A DNA stretch of 64,000 nucleotides, taken from an uncultured Prevotellaceae bacterium. Its GTDB lineage: Bacteria; Bacteroidota; Bacteroidia; Bacteroidales; Bacteroidaceae. The DNA lies in the NCBI GenBank assembly GCA_902770195.1, contig CACXSA010000003.1, forward strand, positions 38,675 to 102,674, read 5' to 3'. Under the pieces are notes generated by a model, which worked only from the letters and a program-made list of their open reading frames with translations, ran no database searches and was not told where the DNA came from. A program made the position numbers and the translations under genes. Every line of letters starts with the position of its first letter. Within the stretch, counting starts at the first letter, position 1. Shown here in pieces: positions 53,323 to 63,000 of this stretch.

Positions 53323-55082
53323 TATTTGTTTATTTTAGCCCAAGTGTCCTTCAGTCCGACGGTCTTGTTGAATACCAAGTGGTGGACTGTCGAGTCTAGG
53401 TCGGGCGTGAAATATCCGATTCGCTGGAACTGCAGGAAATCGCCGGCTTTCTTCTCTTTTAGGTAAGGCTCTACATAGCATTTGTCCAGCACTTTCAGCG
53501 AGTCTGGGTTCAGTAGTTCGCGGAAGTCTCGCTCGTCGGCACTGGGATTCTCAATGGAGAACAGACGGTCGTACAGACGAACCTCAGCTTCTACGGCATC
53601 CTGACAGTTGACCCAATGCAGGGTCTTGCCCTTAATTTTGCGGTCGGCACCAGGCTGACCACTACGGGTCTCAGGGTCGTAGGTGGCGTAAACGGTTGTC
53701 ACATTGCCTGCTGCATCTTTGTCACAGGGGTGATTCTCGTCGCACTTGATGATATAAGCGTTCTTCAGACGTACCTCTTTTCCAGGAGCCAGACGCTGGA
53801 ATTTCTTCTCGGCCACCTCCATGAAATCGTCTCGCTCTATCCATAACTCACGACTGAATGTAATCTTATGTGTTCCGTCAGCCTCGTTTTCAGGATTGTT
53901 GATGGCTTCCATCTCTTCTGTTTTACCCTCTGGATAGTTGGTGATGACAAGCTTTACAGGGTTCAGTACGGCACTCACGCGGCAGGCCTTCTTGTTCAGG
54001 TCGTCACGGACGCTAGCTTCCAGAAGTGCATAGTCGTTCAGGGCGTCAAACTTGGTGTAGCCGATAGAATCGATGAAATTGCGAACGCTCTGTGAAGAGT
54101 AACCACGACGGCGCATGCCACATACTGTAGGCATTCGTGGATCGTCCCATCCGTTTACCAGTTTCTCGTCAACCAGTGCCTTCAGTTTGCGTTTTGACAT
54201 CACGGTATAGGTCAGGTTCAGACGGTTGAACTCAATCTGGCGGGTGCCGTCATAATGGTTCATGATGTCGGGGTTGTAATTGGCTGCCTTGCCCTCGCCC
54301 TGCTGCTCTTTGATGTATTCACGCAGCAACTCTACAAATTTATCATAGAGAGGACGGTGAGGAACGAATTCCAGCGTACAGATGGAGTGGGTGACACCTT
54401 CGAAATAGTCAGACTGTCCGTGGGCAAAGTCATACATGGGGTAGCAATGCCACTTTGTTCCTGTGCGGTGGTGTGGAATCTGGATAATGCGGTAGATGAT
54501 AGGATCGCGAAAGTGCATATTTGGATTCGCCATGTCCAGTTTGGCACGTAGCACCATGCTTCCCTCTACAGCTTCGGGAGTGTTCATTAGGTTGAAGAGA
54601 CGTAGATTCTCCTCAATAGGACGGTCACGGAACGGACTTGGTCGTCCTGGCTGAGTGGGTGTGCCTTTTTGCTCGGCTATCTGCTCAGAGGTTTGCTCGT
54701 CCACATATGCCAATCCTTTATTGATGAGCCATACAGCAAAGTCCCACAGTTTCTCAAAATAGTCGGAAGCATAGTAGATATTCTCCCAATGGAAACCGAG
54801 CCATTTGATGTCGCTCATGATATTCTCTACATATTCAGTATTCTCTTTGGTGGGGTTAGTGTCGTCAAATCGCAGATTGCAGATACCGCCAAATTCCTCT
54901 GCCACACCAAAGTCCATGCATATCGCTTTTGCATGTCCAATGTGGATATATCCGTTGGGTTCTGGTGGGAATCGGGTCTGGATTCGTCCCCCGTTCTTAC
55001 CTTCTGCTAAATCTTCTTTAACCATCTGCTCAACGAAGCTCAAGCTTTTTTTCTCTTCGTTTGCTGCTATATTCTGTTCCAT
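53322..55082 (-). CDS. glnS: Glutaminyl-tRNA synthetase
   Basis: A 586-residue class I synthetase with 'PPEPNGYIHIGHAKA' (HIGH motif, about residues 41-55) and 'VMSKRK' (KMSKS-like). The C-terminal half forms the anticodon-binding beta barrels. Charges tRNA-Gln directly, so this organism does not depend only on the GatCAB route. Head gene of the glnS-TPR-dedA operon with a well-formed promoter upstream. Confidence 0.96.
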   Translation of the reverse strand: MEQNIAANEEKKSLSFVEQMVKEDLAEGKNGGRIQTRFPPEPNGYIHIGHAKAICMDFGVAEEFGGICNLRFDDTNPTKENTEYVENIMSDIKWLGFHWENIYYASDYFEKLWDFAVWLINKGLAYVDEQTSEQIAEQKGTPTQPGRPSPFRDRPIEENLRLFNLMNTPEAVEGSMVLRAKLDMANPNMHFRDPIIYRIIQIPHHRTGTKWHCYPMYDFAHGQSDYFEGVTHSICTLEFVPHRPLYDKFVELLREYIKEQQGEGKAANYNPDIMNHYDGTRQIEFNRLNLTYTVMSKRKLKALVDEKLVNGWDDPRMPTVCGMRRRGYSSQSVRNFIDSIGYTKFDALNDYALLEASVRDDLNKKACRVSAVLNPVKLVITNYPEGKTEEMEAINNPENEADGTHKITFSRELWIERDDFMEVAEKKFQRLAPGKEVRLKNAYIIKCDENHPCDKDAAGNVTTVYATYDPETRSGQPGADRKIKGKTLHWVNCQDAVEAEVRLYDRLFSIENPSADERDFRELLNPDSLKVLDKCYVEPYLKEKKAGDFLQFQRIGYFTPDLDSTVHHLVFNKTVGLKDTWAKINK

Positions 55083-55107
55083 ATTATATATAATGTGTAA
55101 TTTTTTG

Positions 55108-55139
55108 CAAAGGTACGAATAAGCGAGGAAAATCCCAAA
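55108..55139 (-). promoter_or_regulatory. Promoter of glnS
   Basis: Minus strand TTTG (55139-55136) and TACCTTTG (55115-55108), 20-bp spacer. Confidence 0.75.
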
Positions 55140-55243
55140 ATTATTTTGAAAATTTTCGAATGAGTATTACCTAAGCGTGAAGGCGAGAGGTTCTTTTAAT
55201 CGAGTCATCAACCCCCAAACATGTTATACAACATATATAATTA

Positions 55244-55275
55244 TTTGCTTAATTGATTTAAATCAAGTAATTTTG
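55244..55275 (+). promoter_or_regulatory. Promoter with a perfect palindrome in the spacer, for a candidate small RNA
   Basis: TTTG (55244-55247) and TAATTTTG (55268-55275), 20-bp spacer. A 14-bp palindrome, TTGATTTAAATCAA (55253-55266), fills most of the spacer and could be an operator. Confidence 0.75.
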
Positions 55276-55281
55276 CACTCG

Positions 55282-55371
55282 TTATCCTGAATACAATCTT
55301 TTTACCTTAAAGAAAACTAATACCTAATTTAGGTGAGATGCCTTCCACTGTGAAGTGGGTGGCATTTTTTT
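55282..55371 (+). ncRNA. Candidate small RNA of about 90 nt
   Basis: The promoter at 55244-55275 predicts a start near 55282. A terminator-like hairpin closes it: ATGCCTTCCAC (55338-55348) pairs with GTGGGTGGCAT (55355-55365), with two mismatched positions, then a T tract. Inside lies a 13-nt inverted repeat ACCTAATTTAGGT (55322-55334). No open frame of useful length is present. Whether it is a regulator or a short leader remnant cannot be told from the sequence. Confidence 0.55.
55338..55371 (+). terminator. Terminator of the candidate small RNA
   Basis: Stem ATGCCTTCCAC / GTGGGTGGCAT with 6-nt loop TGTGAA, followed by TTTTTT. Confidence 0.75.
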
Positions 55372-55398
55372 ATGTTATTATCTTCTGTTGCATCATAT

Positions 55399-55505
55399 CC
55401 TTATAGAAAAGTCCTTTCGTTCATTGCCTTATTGAAAAGTCCTTTTGTTCATTGCCTTATAGTAAGGTTCTTTTGTTCATTGACTTATTGTATGCCTCTT
55501 TCGTT
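55399..55505. repeat. 28-bp tandem repeat running into the 3' end of mltG
   Basis: Three head-to-tail 28-bp units start at 55399, 55427 and 55455 (consensus CCTTATWG...GTTCATTG), and a diverged fourth unit (55483-55505) overlaps the mltG stop and last codons. The units look like copies of the gene end. Confidence 0.8.
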
Positions 55506-56516
55506 AAGTGCTTTTGTGTATTTTTCCGCATTCTTCAAATGCTCCTGATAGGTGCGGGCAAAATTATGAGTGCCCGAGAAGTCCTCCTTGGCACACATAT
55601 ATAGATAGTCGTGGGACACGTAGTTCAGAACGGCGTCAATCCCCTTGATACTAGCTATCTTGATGGGACCGGGAGGCAATCCTTCGTTGCGGTATGTGTT
55701 GAAAGGACTGTCAGTATCCAGCAGTTTATTGTAGATGCGTCTCAGTTCAAACTTCTTCAGTGCAAATTTGATGGTTGGATCAGCTTGGAGTGGCATTCCC
55801 GTCTTCAGACGATTCAGGTACATACCAGCTATCATGGGTTTTTCGGCATTGTTCGATGTCTCCTCGTCGATGATGCTAGCCAGTGTGCATACCTCGTTGG
55901 GTGTCATTTGCATCTGGATTGCCTTGGCCTTCCTGTCGCCCTGCCAGAAGCGGTCGTGCTCCTTCTGCATGCGTTCCAGCAAGTCGTCGATGTCCATGTT
56001 CCAATACACGTCGTAGGTGTTAGGCACGAACATAGCGGCAATGGTGCAGGTGTCATAGCCCATTTTCTGACATACCTCATCGCTGGTCAGCGCTTCTGCG
56101 ATGGTGGCAGAATCGAGCATCAACTTATGGGCGAGGATAGCGGCCAGCCGGTCCATCGTGCGAGCCTCGGGAATTGTCAGGCTCAGGCTGGCCTGTCGTC
56201 CGCTTTTCAGCTTGCGATAAATGGTGATAGGTCCCTCGCCAGGCTCAATGGCGTAGCGTCCTGTGCGTATGTGTTCTCCGTAGTTGCTATGGCGTATCAG
56301 CATGTTCAGCGTGGTTGTGCCAATTAGCTTGCCGAAGGGTTGTATCTTTGCGACAACCGAGTCTTGGGTGTCGTCTTCGTCAATATACACATATTGTGTC
56401 GTATCGGCATTCAATACGGGCGAGAAAGCGTAATATACGGTAAGTCCGAGAATCAGCAAGAGTCCGCAGACAGCTATTTTCAAGTGGGCGTGAGGGGTTA
56501 TTTTCATTTTTTTCAT
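55485..56516 (-). CDS. mltG: Endolytic murein transglycosylase MltG
   Basis: A 343-residue protein: short cytosolic start, membrane helix (about 13-32), periplasmic LysM-like region and the YceG/MltG catalytic domain with 'ADPTIKFA', 'PFNTYRNEGLPPGPI' and 'NFARTYQEH'. MltG cuts nascent glycan strands and sets their length. The catalytic stretch reads 'ASIIDEETSN' (residues 213-222) where relatives read ASIV-E-x-E-T; the first acid is Asp217. Start could be ATG 56516 or 56507. Confidence 0.93.
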   Translation of the reverse strand: MKKMKITPHAHLKIAVCGLLLILGLTVYYAFSPVLNADTTQYVYIDEDDTQDSVVAKIQPFGKLIGTTTLNMLIRHSNYGEHIRTGRYAIEPGEGPITIYRKLKSGRQASLSLTIPEARTMDRLAAILAHKLMLDSATIAEALTSDEVCQKMGYDTCTIAAMFVPNTYDVYWNMDIDDLLERMQKEHDRFWQGDRKAKAIQMQMTPNEVCTLASIIDEETSNNAEKPMIAGMYLNRLKTGMPLQADPTIKFALKKFELRRIYNKLLDTDSPFNTYRNEGLPPGPIKIASIKGIDAVLNYVSHDYLYMCAKEDFSGTHNFARTYQEHLKNAEKYTKALNERGIQ

Positions 56517-56539
56517 TCTTTCTTTTAATTATTTGGGTG

Positions 56540-56577
56540 CAAAGTTACTAAAAACTAAATAAAAAACGCTATCTTTG
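56540..56577. promoter_or_regulatory. Divergent -7 elements of mltG and malQ
   Basis: Minus-strand TAACTTTG (56547-56540) serves mltG; plus-strand TATCTTTG (56570-56577) serves malQ. No TTTG at the usual distance was found for either. Confidence 0.5.
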
Positions 56578-56595
56578 CAGAAAAGTTCTTAGCAG

Positions 56596-59211
56596 ATGAA
56601 ACTAAAATTCACGATACGATATAGAACCTCCTGGGGCGAGAGCCTGCATGTGGTCATTGCTTTTCATAGTAAGGACGGCATAGCGCGCCAGCAGAACCTG
56701 TTGATGCATACGGAGGACGGAGAACTCTGGTCGCTGGAGACCGCCGCTCTGGTGGGTCGCCAGCATCTTCTCTCCCATATTGTTTATAGCTATCAGGTGG
56801 AGAATGGCGAGAATCAGGTTCTCCGCAAGGAGTGGGACATGGTGCCTCGCATCTATTATTTCGATATGTCGAAGGACTATATTTTCCCCGATCAGTGGCG
56901 CGATAGTCCCTTGCCTTACCACCTTTACAGCAATGCTTATCGGACTACGGTTTTCGGTCGTCGTAACGAACAGGTGGAGGTTGCCCAGTTGCCATTGTTC
57001 CGTCGCACCATCGTGTTCAGGGTTTCCGCTCCGCAACTGAAAGAGGGTCAGGCTGTAGCCGTCTGTGGCTCCCATCCCGCCATCGGTTCCTGGAACGCCT
57101 CCCGCTATCTGCAGATGCAGTATGTCGGACAGTATGAGTGGATGTTGACAGTCAATGCCTTGGGATGGCTGATGCCTATAGAATATAAATATGTGGTGGT
57201 TGACGAGCAGACACATGCCTTGCTGAAATGGGAGGAAGGCGACAACCGTCTGGTCAGCGATGAGGTGAACGACGGTGAGGTGCTGGTGCTCTATGGCGAG
57301 CCGCTACGCTTATGTGAGGACATGTGGAGGGCTGCCGGTGTCGTCATTCCTGTCTTCTCGCTGCGTAGTGAGCATAGCTATGGTGTGGGCGACTTTGGTG
57401 ATCTGCGCCGCTTGGTTGATTGGGCAGTTGCTACAGGCATGAAGTTCATTCAGGTGCTGCCAGTCAACGATACTACCATTTCCCACCAGTGGGGCGACTC
57501 GTGTCCTTACAATATCGTCAGTGCGTTTGCCCTACATCCTCACTATATAGACCTGGAGGCGGCAGGAGCCCTGCGTTCCAAGACGGTGATGACTCAGTTT
57601 CTACGCCGTCGTCAGGAGCTCAACGCTCTACCCGTCAGCGATTACGAAGCGGTGGACCGTGTGAAATCGGAATACCTGCAGCAGCTCTTTGCCGAGCAGG
57701 GCAAGACGGTTATGGCTTCCAAGGAGTTCCAGACGTTCGTGGCCGACAACGAGAAATGGCTGAAACCATACGCCGACTGGCAAATGAGAAATGAAAATGA
57801 AGAATTGAAAGAATGTAATTCCTCGTTTGTCTATTTCGTTCAGTTCCTGCTCCATCAGCAACTGAAGGCTGCTGCCGACTATGCCCGCGAGAAGGGTGTC
57901 GTACTGAAAGGTGACCTGCCCATCGGTGTCCATCGTGACAGCGTGGATATACAACAGTATCCACAGCTATTCAACCTTGACTCCACTGCGGGTGCTCCTC
58001 CCGACGGTTCGTCGATGATGGGCTATAACTGGGGTATTCCCACCTATCGTTGGAGCGATGAGCTCGTGGCATGGTTCCGTCGTCGCATGAAGCACATGGA
58101 ACAGTATTTTGACGCTCTGCGTGTTGACCATATTCTGGGATTCTTCCGCATTTGGGAGATACCCGACCATGCTATCAGCGGGCTGTTAGGTCATTTCTCG
58201 CCAGCCTTGCCATTGACGGTCGATGAGATAGAGTATTTCGGACTGCCTTTCCGTAAAGAACTCTATACCCGTCCGTTTATCAATGACCGCCAGCTGGAGC
58301 GGCTCTTCGGTGTCCATGCTCAGTATGTGCGCGACCATTTCCTGGTGAGTAAGGCTTACAACTTATACGACTTGAAAGACGACTTTAACACTCAGCGTAA
58401 GGTGGCTGCCTATTTTGGTGACCGACGAGATGAGAACAGCCTGTGGATTCGCGATGGACTGATGCGCCTTATCAGCAATGTGCTGTTTGTTGAGGATCCT
58501 CGCCAATCTGGCATGTACCATCCTCGCATCGGTGCCATCAACGAGCCAGTCTTCGATGTGCTCAGCGGCGAGGAAAAGGATGCTTTCGTACGCTTGTACA
58601 ACAACTTTTTCTATCAGCGCCACTCATTCTTCTGGGGGCAGCAGGCCCTGAAGCGTCTGCCTGCAGTCATGAAAGAGTCGAGAATGCTGCTTTGTGCCGA
58701 AGACCTGGGCATGTTGCCCGATTGTGTGGAACCCGTACTCGACCAGTTGCGCGTGCTGACACTTGAGATACAGCAGCAACCCAAACAACAAGGCTTTGAA
58801 TATGCCCATCTGGAGGCAAACCCCATTCGCTCCGTTTGCACTATTTCCACCCACGACATGCCATCGTTGCGTCTATGGTGGCAGGAGAATCCTGAGCGTC
58901 GCCAGCGTTACTATGTCACCATGTTGCAGAAGGAGGGTAGGGCGCCAGAGCAGTTGCCTGCCCACTTGGCTGAGGAGATTATCGCCCGCCATCTCTACTG
59001 TCCCTCTATGCTCTGCCTGCTCTCGTTGCAGGACTGGCTGGCGATGGATGGCGAACTACGCTCTAAGTTGCCACAATACGAGCGTATCAACGTTCCAAGC
59101 GACCCCTATAACCATTGGCAGTATCGCATGCACCTTACCATCGAGGAGCTACTTGCCGCTACTAAATATAATAATAAGGTGAAAACGATGATTCAACGTT
59201 CCAAGCGGTAA
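56596..59211 (+). CDS. malQ: 4-alpha-glucanotransferase with N-terminal starch-binding modules
   Basis: An 871-residue GH77 enzyme. The first about 230 residues are two CBM20-like starch-binding domains ('VAVCGSHPAIGSWNASRYLQM'-type, quoted as VAVCGSHPAIGSWN). The catalytic (beta/alpha)8 domain follows: 'DALRVDHILGFFR' (nucleophile Asp), 'LCAEDLGMLP' (acid/base Glu) and 'STHDMPSLR'. It transfers maltosyl and longer glucans between chains in glycogen or maltodextrin metabolism. Near residue 397 a polar 'QMRNENEELKEC' segment is encoded by an AATGAAAA-type repeat. Followed by gph with a TAATG overlap. Confidence 0.93.
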   Translation: MKLKFTIRYRTSWGESLHVVIAFHSKDGIARQQNLLMHTEDGELWSLETAALVGRQHLLSHIVYSYQVENGENQVLRKEWDMVPRIYYFDMSKDYIFPDQWRDSPLPYHLYSNAYRTTVFGRRNEQVEVAQLPLFRRTIVFRVSAPQLKEGQAVAVCGSHPAIGSWNASRYLQMQYVGQYEWMLTVNALGWLMPIEYKYVVVDEQTHALLKWEEGDNRLVSDEVNDGEVLVLYGEPLRLCEDMWRAAGVVIPVFSLRSEHSYGVGDFGDLRRLVDWAVATGMKFIQVLPVNDTTISHQWGDSCPYNIVSAFALHPHYIDLEAAGALRSKTVMTQFLRRRQELNALPVSDYEAVDRVKSEYLQQLFAEQGKTVMASKEFQTFVADNEKWLKPYADWQMRNENEELKECNSSFVYFVQFLLHQQLKAAADYAREKGVVLKGDLPIGVHRDSVDIQQYPQLFNLDSTAGAPPDGSSMMGYNWGIPTYRWSDELVAWFRRRMKHMEQYFDALRVDHILGFFRIWEIPDHAISGLLGHFSPALPLTVDEIEYFGLPFRKELYTRPFINDRQLERLFGVHAQYVRDHFLVSKAYNLYDLKDDFNTQRKVAAYFGDRRDENSLWIRDGLMRLISNVLFVEDPRQSGMYHPRIGAINEPVFDVLSGEEKDAFVRLYNNFFYQRHSFFWGQQALKRLPAVMKESRMLLCAEDLGMLPDCVEPVLDQLRVLTLEIQQQPKQQGFEYAHLEANPIRSVCTISTHDMPSLRLWWQENPERRQRYYVTMLQKEGRAPEQLPAHLAEEIIARHLYCPSMLCLLSLQDWLAMDGELRSKLPQYERINVPSDPYNHWQYRMHLTIEELLAATKYNNKVKTMIQRSKR
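57782..57816 (+). repeat. AATGARAA-type simple repeat translated in malQ
   Basis: Units close to AATGAAAATGA lie in frame and encode the polar 'MRNENEELKE' stretch in the catalytic domain of the glucanotransferase. Confidence 0.6.
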
Positions 59212-59855
59212 TGTACAAAGTCTTTATTTTCGACCTCGACGGAACCTTGCTCGATACCCTGCAAGACTTGGCCAATGCCGTCAACTATGCTTTGCGCCAG
59301 CATGGAATGCCTGAACACTCCATCGACGACGTCCGCCGCTTTGTGGGCAACGGTGTGCGCCTGCTCATGGAGCGTGCCGTGCCCGATGGTGCCGGGAATC
59401 CCCAGTTCGAGGCAGCCTTTGCTACCTTTCGCCAGTATTATATGGAGCACTCGCTCGACACTACCCGTCCTTACGACGGTATCCCTGAATTGCTCCGCGC
59501 CCTGAAGCATAGAGGTTGTCGTCTGGCTGTTGTCAGCAACAAGATGATGGCTGCCACCCAGGAACTCTGTGTCCATTTCTTCCCCGAGATAGAAGTGGCC
59601 ATTGGCGAGCATGAAGCCGAGGGTATCCGCAAGAAGCCTGCCCCCGATACCGTCTGCGAAGCCCTGCGCCAACTGGGGTGCGACAAGCAGGGGGCCGTCT
59701 ATGTCGGTGACAGCGATGTTGACATCATGACGGCGCGTAATAGTGGACTGCCCTGTATCAGCGTGCTTTGGGGTTTCCGCGACCGACAGTTCCTGACAGC
59801 CCACGGCGCCACTACCTTCGTCAGTCATCCCAGCGAGTTAAATCTGTCCCCGTGA
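59211..59855 (+). CDS. gph: HAD-family phosphoglycolate phosphatase-like protein
   Basis: A 214-residue haloacid-dehalogenase hydrolase with all motifs: 'FDLDGTLLDT' (nucleophile Asp), 'VVSNK', 'KKPAPDTV' (Lys), 'YVGDSDVDIMTARN'. The cap domain between motifs I and II is of the type seen in phosphoglycolate phosphatases and beta-phosphoglucomutase relatives. Substrate not certain; linked to malQ by a one-base overlap, so a sugar phosphate is also possible. Confidence 0.85.
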   Translation: MYKVFIFDLDGTLLDTLQDLANAVNYALRQHGMPEHSIDDVRRFVGNGVRLLMERAVPDGAGNPQFEAAFATFRQYYMEHSLDTTRPYDGIPELLRALKHRGCRLAVVSNKMMAATQELCVHFFPEIEVAIGEHEAEGIRKKPAPDTVCEALRQLGCDKQGAVYVGDSDVDIMTARNSGLPCISVLWGFRDRQFLTAHGATTFVSHPSELNLSP

Positions 59856-59930
59856 TCCTGTAAGAAGTCTATACTCACGATGTCAAAAGCAACAACAGAT
59901 CAAGTGCCAGCCCCTTAATCTATTCTGGAA

Positions 59931-60062
59931 TTACCATTGAAACGGATTGTCAGAAGGAGAATCCGGATCATATGGCAAAGAATTATTTAACAGATGAACA
60001 TGATGTCGCATCTGGTAAACCATCATTTCAGGTTTTACGTATTGTTTTTTATTTCGTTTCAT
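59931..60062 (-). CDS. Small 43-residue protein downstream of the BspA-like gene
   Basis: ATG at 60062 to TAA at 59931 encodes 43 residues starting 'MKRNKKQYVKPEMMVYQM' and ending 'SDNPFQW'. An AAGGAAAAGGAG stretch sits 7-18 nt upstream of the ATG, the strongest ribosome binding site seen in the window. It begins 22 bp after the BspA stop and is probably cotranscribed. I remember short Prevotella proteins with a similar 'YxKPxMxV' start, but no function. The remaining gap to gph (59856-59930) shows nothing. Confidence 0.65.
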   Translation of the reverse strand: MKRNKKQYVKPEMMVYQMRHHVHLLNNSLPYDPDSPSDNPFQW

Positions 60063-60084
60063 ATTGTATTCTCCTTTTCCTTAG

Positions 60085-63000
60085 TTATTTAATTACAACC
60101 TTCCTACCCTTCTTCACGTAGATGCCCTTTTGTGTTGGCCTTCCTTGTATCTGTCGGCCGTCCAGAGAGTACCACTCGGACTTTTCTTCATCAGCTTTCA
60201 CCGTGTTAAGCATGATTCCCGTTGTTTCGTTGTCGAATGGTATCAATTGAGGAGCATTATTTGGATTAGAATTGGCCACCTCCAGATGTGCCTTATTGGG
60301 GTCGAGACTATTTCCTGTGAATCTGTAGAATCCCATAATGCCATTGATGCCAGCCAATGTGTATGCTATATATCCACTGGTAACATCACCACCCTTCAGG
60401 TCGTTATCGCTATATGTTCCTAGGTCGGAGGTCGTAGCGGATGATAATTCAATATTGGCACTACTTGACTTCAGCATGACGGCATTACCTTTGGCAACCA
60501 CACTGCCTTCTACCTCAGTCAGCATTACCTTGTTGTTCACTTGATCAAGCTGAGCCTTATAGATGGTTGTTCCAGAGGGAACCGTCATATTGGCTAAATC
60601 ATTATAATAGGTACACCACTTGTCTGTCGCTTTCTGCGGATCAGCGTTCAAGTCCAAGGTGATAGGATAGATTTTGCTGGAATAGTTGCTCCAACCAGCT
60701 GATCTGTTTTTCCTCATCGCATTGCTGACTCCTCCCCGATAGGCATTCAACAAGTCACTGGGTACCTTTATCTTCAAGTCTTGATGATTATCACTAAAAG
60801 AATCATCACTCACAGTTGCCACTGTGGGAGAATAAAGAGTAGCTGATACTAACGACTGACAACTTTTGAACGCACTAGCAGCAATAGCTGTCACGCCAGG
60901 AGGGAGGGTAATTGATTCCAAGCCAGAGGCCTCGAAGGCTCCCATACCTAACTCTACCAATCCGCTGGGCAGGCTTACAGCCACCAGTTTCTGGCAGTTC
61001 TTGAACGCACCGTCTTTTATCTCTGTGGTAGCCACAGGGATATTCACTGTTGTCATATTCGTACAATTCAGGAAGGTGTTCTTCGCAATAATTGCCAAAT
61101 TCGTGGGCAGTTCCACAGAAACTAGACCAGAACAACCTTCGAACGAAGACTCTCCGACTGCTTCAACATTATAAGGAATCTCAACCGTAGTCAGTCCCGT
61201 GCCTTTGAATGCTTCCTTGCCGATACTGGCTATTGTGTTGGGAATGGAAACCGAAGCAAGAGAAGAGCATCCCGTGAATGCAGATTGGGATATGGAAGTC
61301 AGCCCACTAGGAAGCGTTGCTGAAGTCAGACTCGTACAGCCCGCAAAGGCACTTTGCCCGATTGACGTAACACCGCTTGGAATACTAACTGAAGATATTC
61401 CCGTACATCCACTGAAAGCTGATTCACCGATAGATGTAACACCACTCGGAATACTGACAGAGGTCAGATTAGTACAATTAGAGAAGGCGCCATCGCCAAT
61501 GGCAGTCACAGGATAGCTGCCTGTACCGTCATTATAAGTAGCGGGTATTGCCAATTCACCCGATAATGACGAGGCTTCTCCTTCGCTAACCTGTAGGGTT
61601 GCAGTAGATTCTGTGACAGTAGCGCTAAGTTTTTCTATATTTGCCAAATCACCAACGAAAGTAACATTGGCATCAGGAAATTTCGCTATCCATTCATCTT
61701 TGTCTGTTACATGGAAAATGGTTGCCTTATCAGTCTTGAATTCCCAATCATTTTCAATCCATGTTAAATCATCAGGAACAGCTAGACAAAATACATCAGA
61801 CATCTTTCTACATCCCCCAAATGCATTATGTATATTACCGATTTTAGTTACACTAGCAGGTATTGTACATGAAGATAAATTAGTGCAAGAAAAAAATGCA
61901 CCCCCTCCGATATTAGTTACGCTACCAGGAATCGTAATTGAAACAAGATTTGAGCAGCCAGAAAACGCACCATCTCCTATAGACTTTACTGTATTGGGGA
62001 TTACTGTGTTCTGACATCCTACTAACAGCACATCAGAACTCTTTTCAATAATAGCATTACAATTGTTTCTGCTATCATATTTGGTGTTTTCATTGGCCAC
62101 GGAAATTGATTCTAGTTTTGGGCAATCCTCAAACGCATACCCACCAATAGACGTAACACTAGCCGGAATGGTTATTGACGATAAAAGTGGACACCTAGAA
62201 AAAGCATAGCCTCCAATCGACAATAAACTATTTGGCAATGTAACAGTTTCCAGCATCGTACAGTAAGTAAATGCATATTCTCCGATGGATGTCACGTTGT
62301 CAGGAATGGTTATTGACGATAAGAGTGGACAACAAGAAAATGCATCATCTCCAATCGTCAACAAACTATTTGGAAGCGTTATTGATGATATATGAGTCCA
62401 ATAAAATGCTGATTTTCCAATAGATGTTATTGTATTAGGAAGCGACACCGTCTCTAAACCTCTAAGTGCAGCAAAAGCGTGATCTCCAATAGATGTAATA
62501 CCAGTACTAATAACAACCGTCTCTAAACTTTCCCCAACTGTCGTCCATGGTGATTTCGTTGTATTTGTAGATGTATAATTAGGCATATCTCCCGAACCTC
62601 GAATCTCCAAAGAACTTAATTTTTCACAACCTTCGAACGTCTCTGGCTCAAATCTTATATTTGGTACAGACAGCGTTTCTAAAAGGCGACAACCTTTAAA
62701 AGCATAATTGTCAACGCTTGTAACATTATCAGGAATTGTAAGTGATGTCATTTTTGTATAACCGAATGCATATTGACCAATCGATGTTACATGAGCAGGT
62801 ATGTTCAGAGAAGTCAAACCACAATACTGAAATGCACCATTTCCAATCGTTGTTACGCTATTGGGGATTTCTATTGATTTCAGTGATATACACAAACAAA
62901 AAACGGAAGCACCTATTTCTGATATGTTATCAGGAAGGGTAACCGATTCCAATGATGAACATTCATAAAAAGCTTTGGAGCTAATAGTGATCACAGTGTT

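Larger units (their letters stand above)
55083..55484. other. 402-bp gap between glnS and mltG
   Basis: The gap holds the glnS promoter, a plus-strand promoter with a candidate small RNA (55282-55371) and a 28-bp tandem repeat (55399-55505). No coding region longer than about 22 codons is credible. Confidence 0.7.

Noticed and set aside
55338-55406. A 22-codon reading frame beginning ATGCCTTCC
   Set aside because: It runs through the terminator stem and T tract; no ribosome binding site.
55399-55505. 28-bp repeats as a CRISPR array
   Set aside because: Units are directly adjacent without spacers, and there are no cas genes in the window.
55611-56327. Open frame of 238 codons antisense to mltG
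   Set aside because: Shadow of the mltG frame; no signal, domain or start context.
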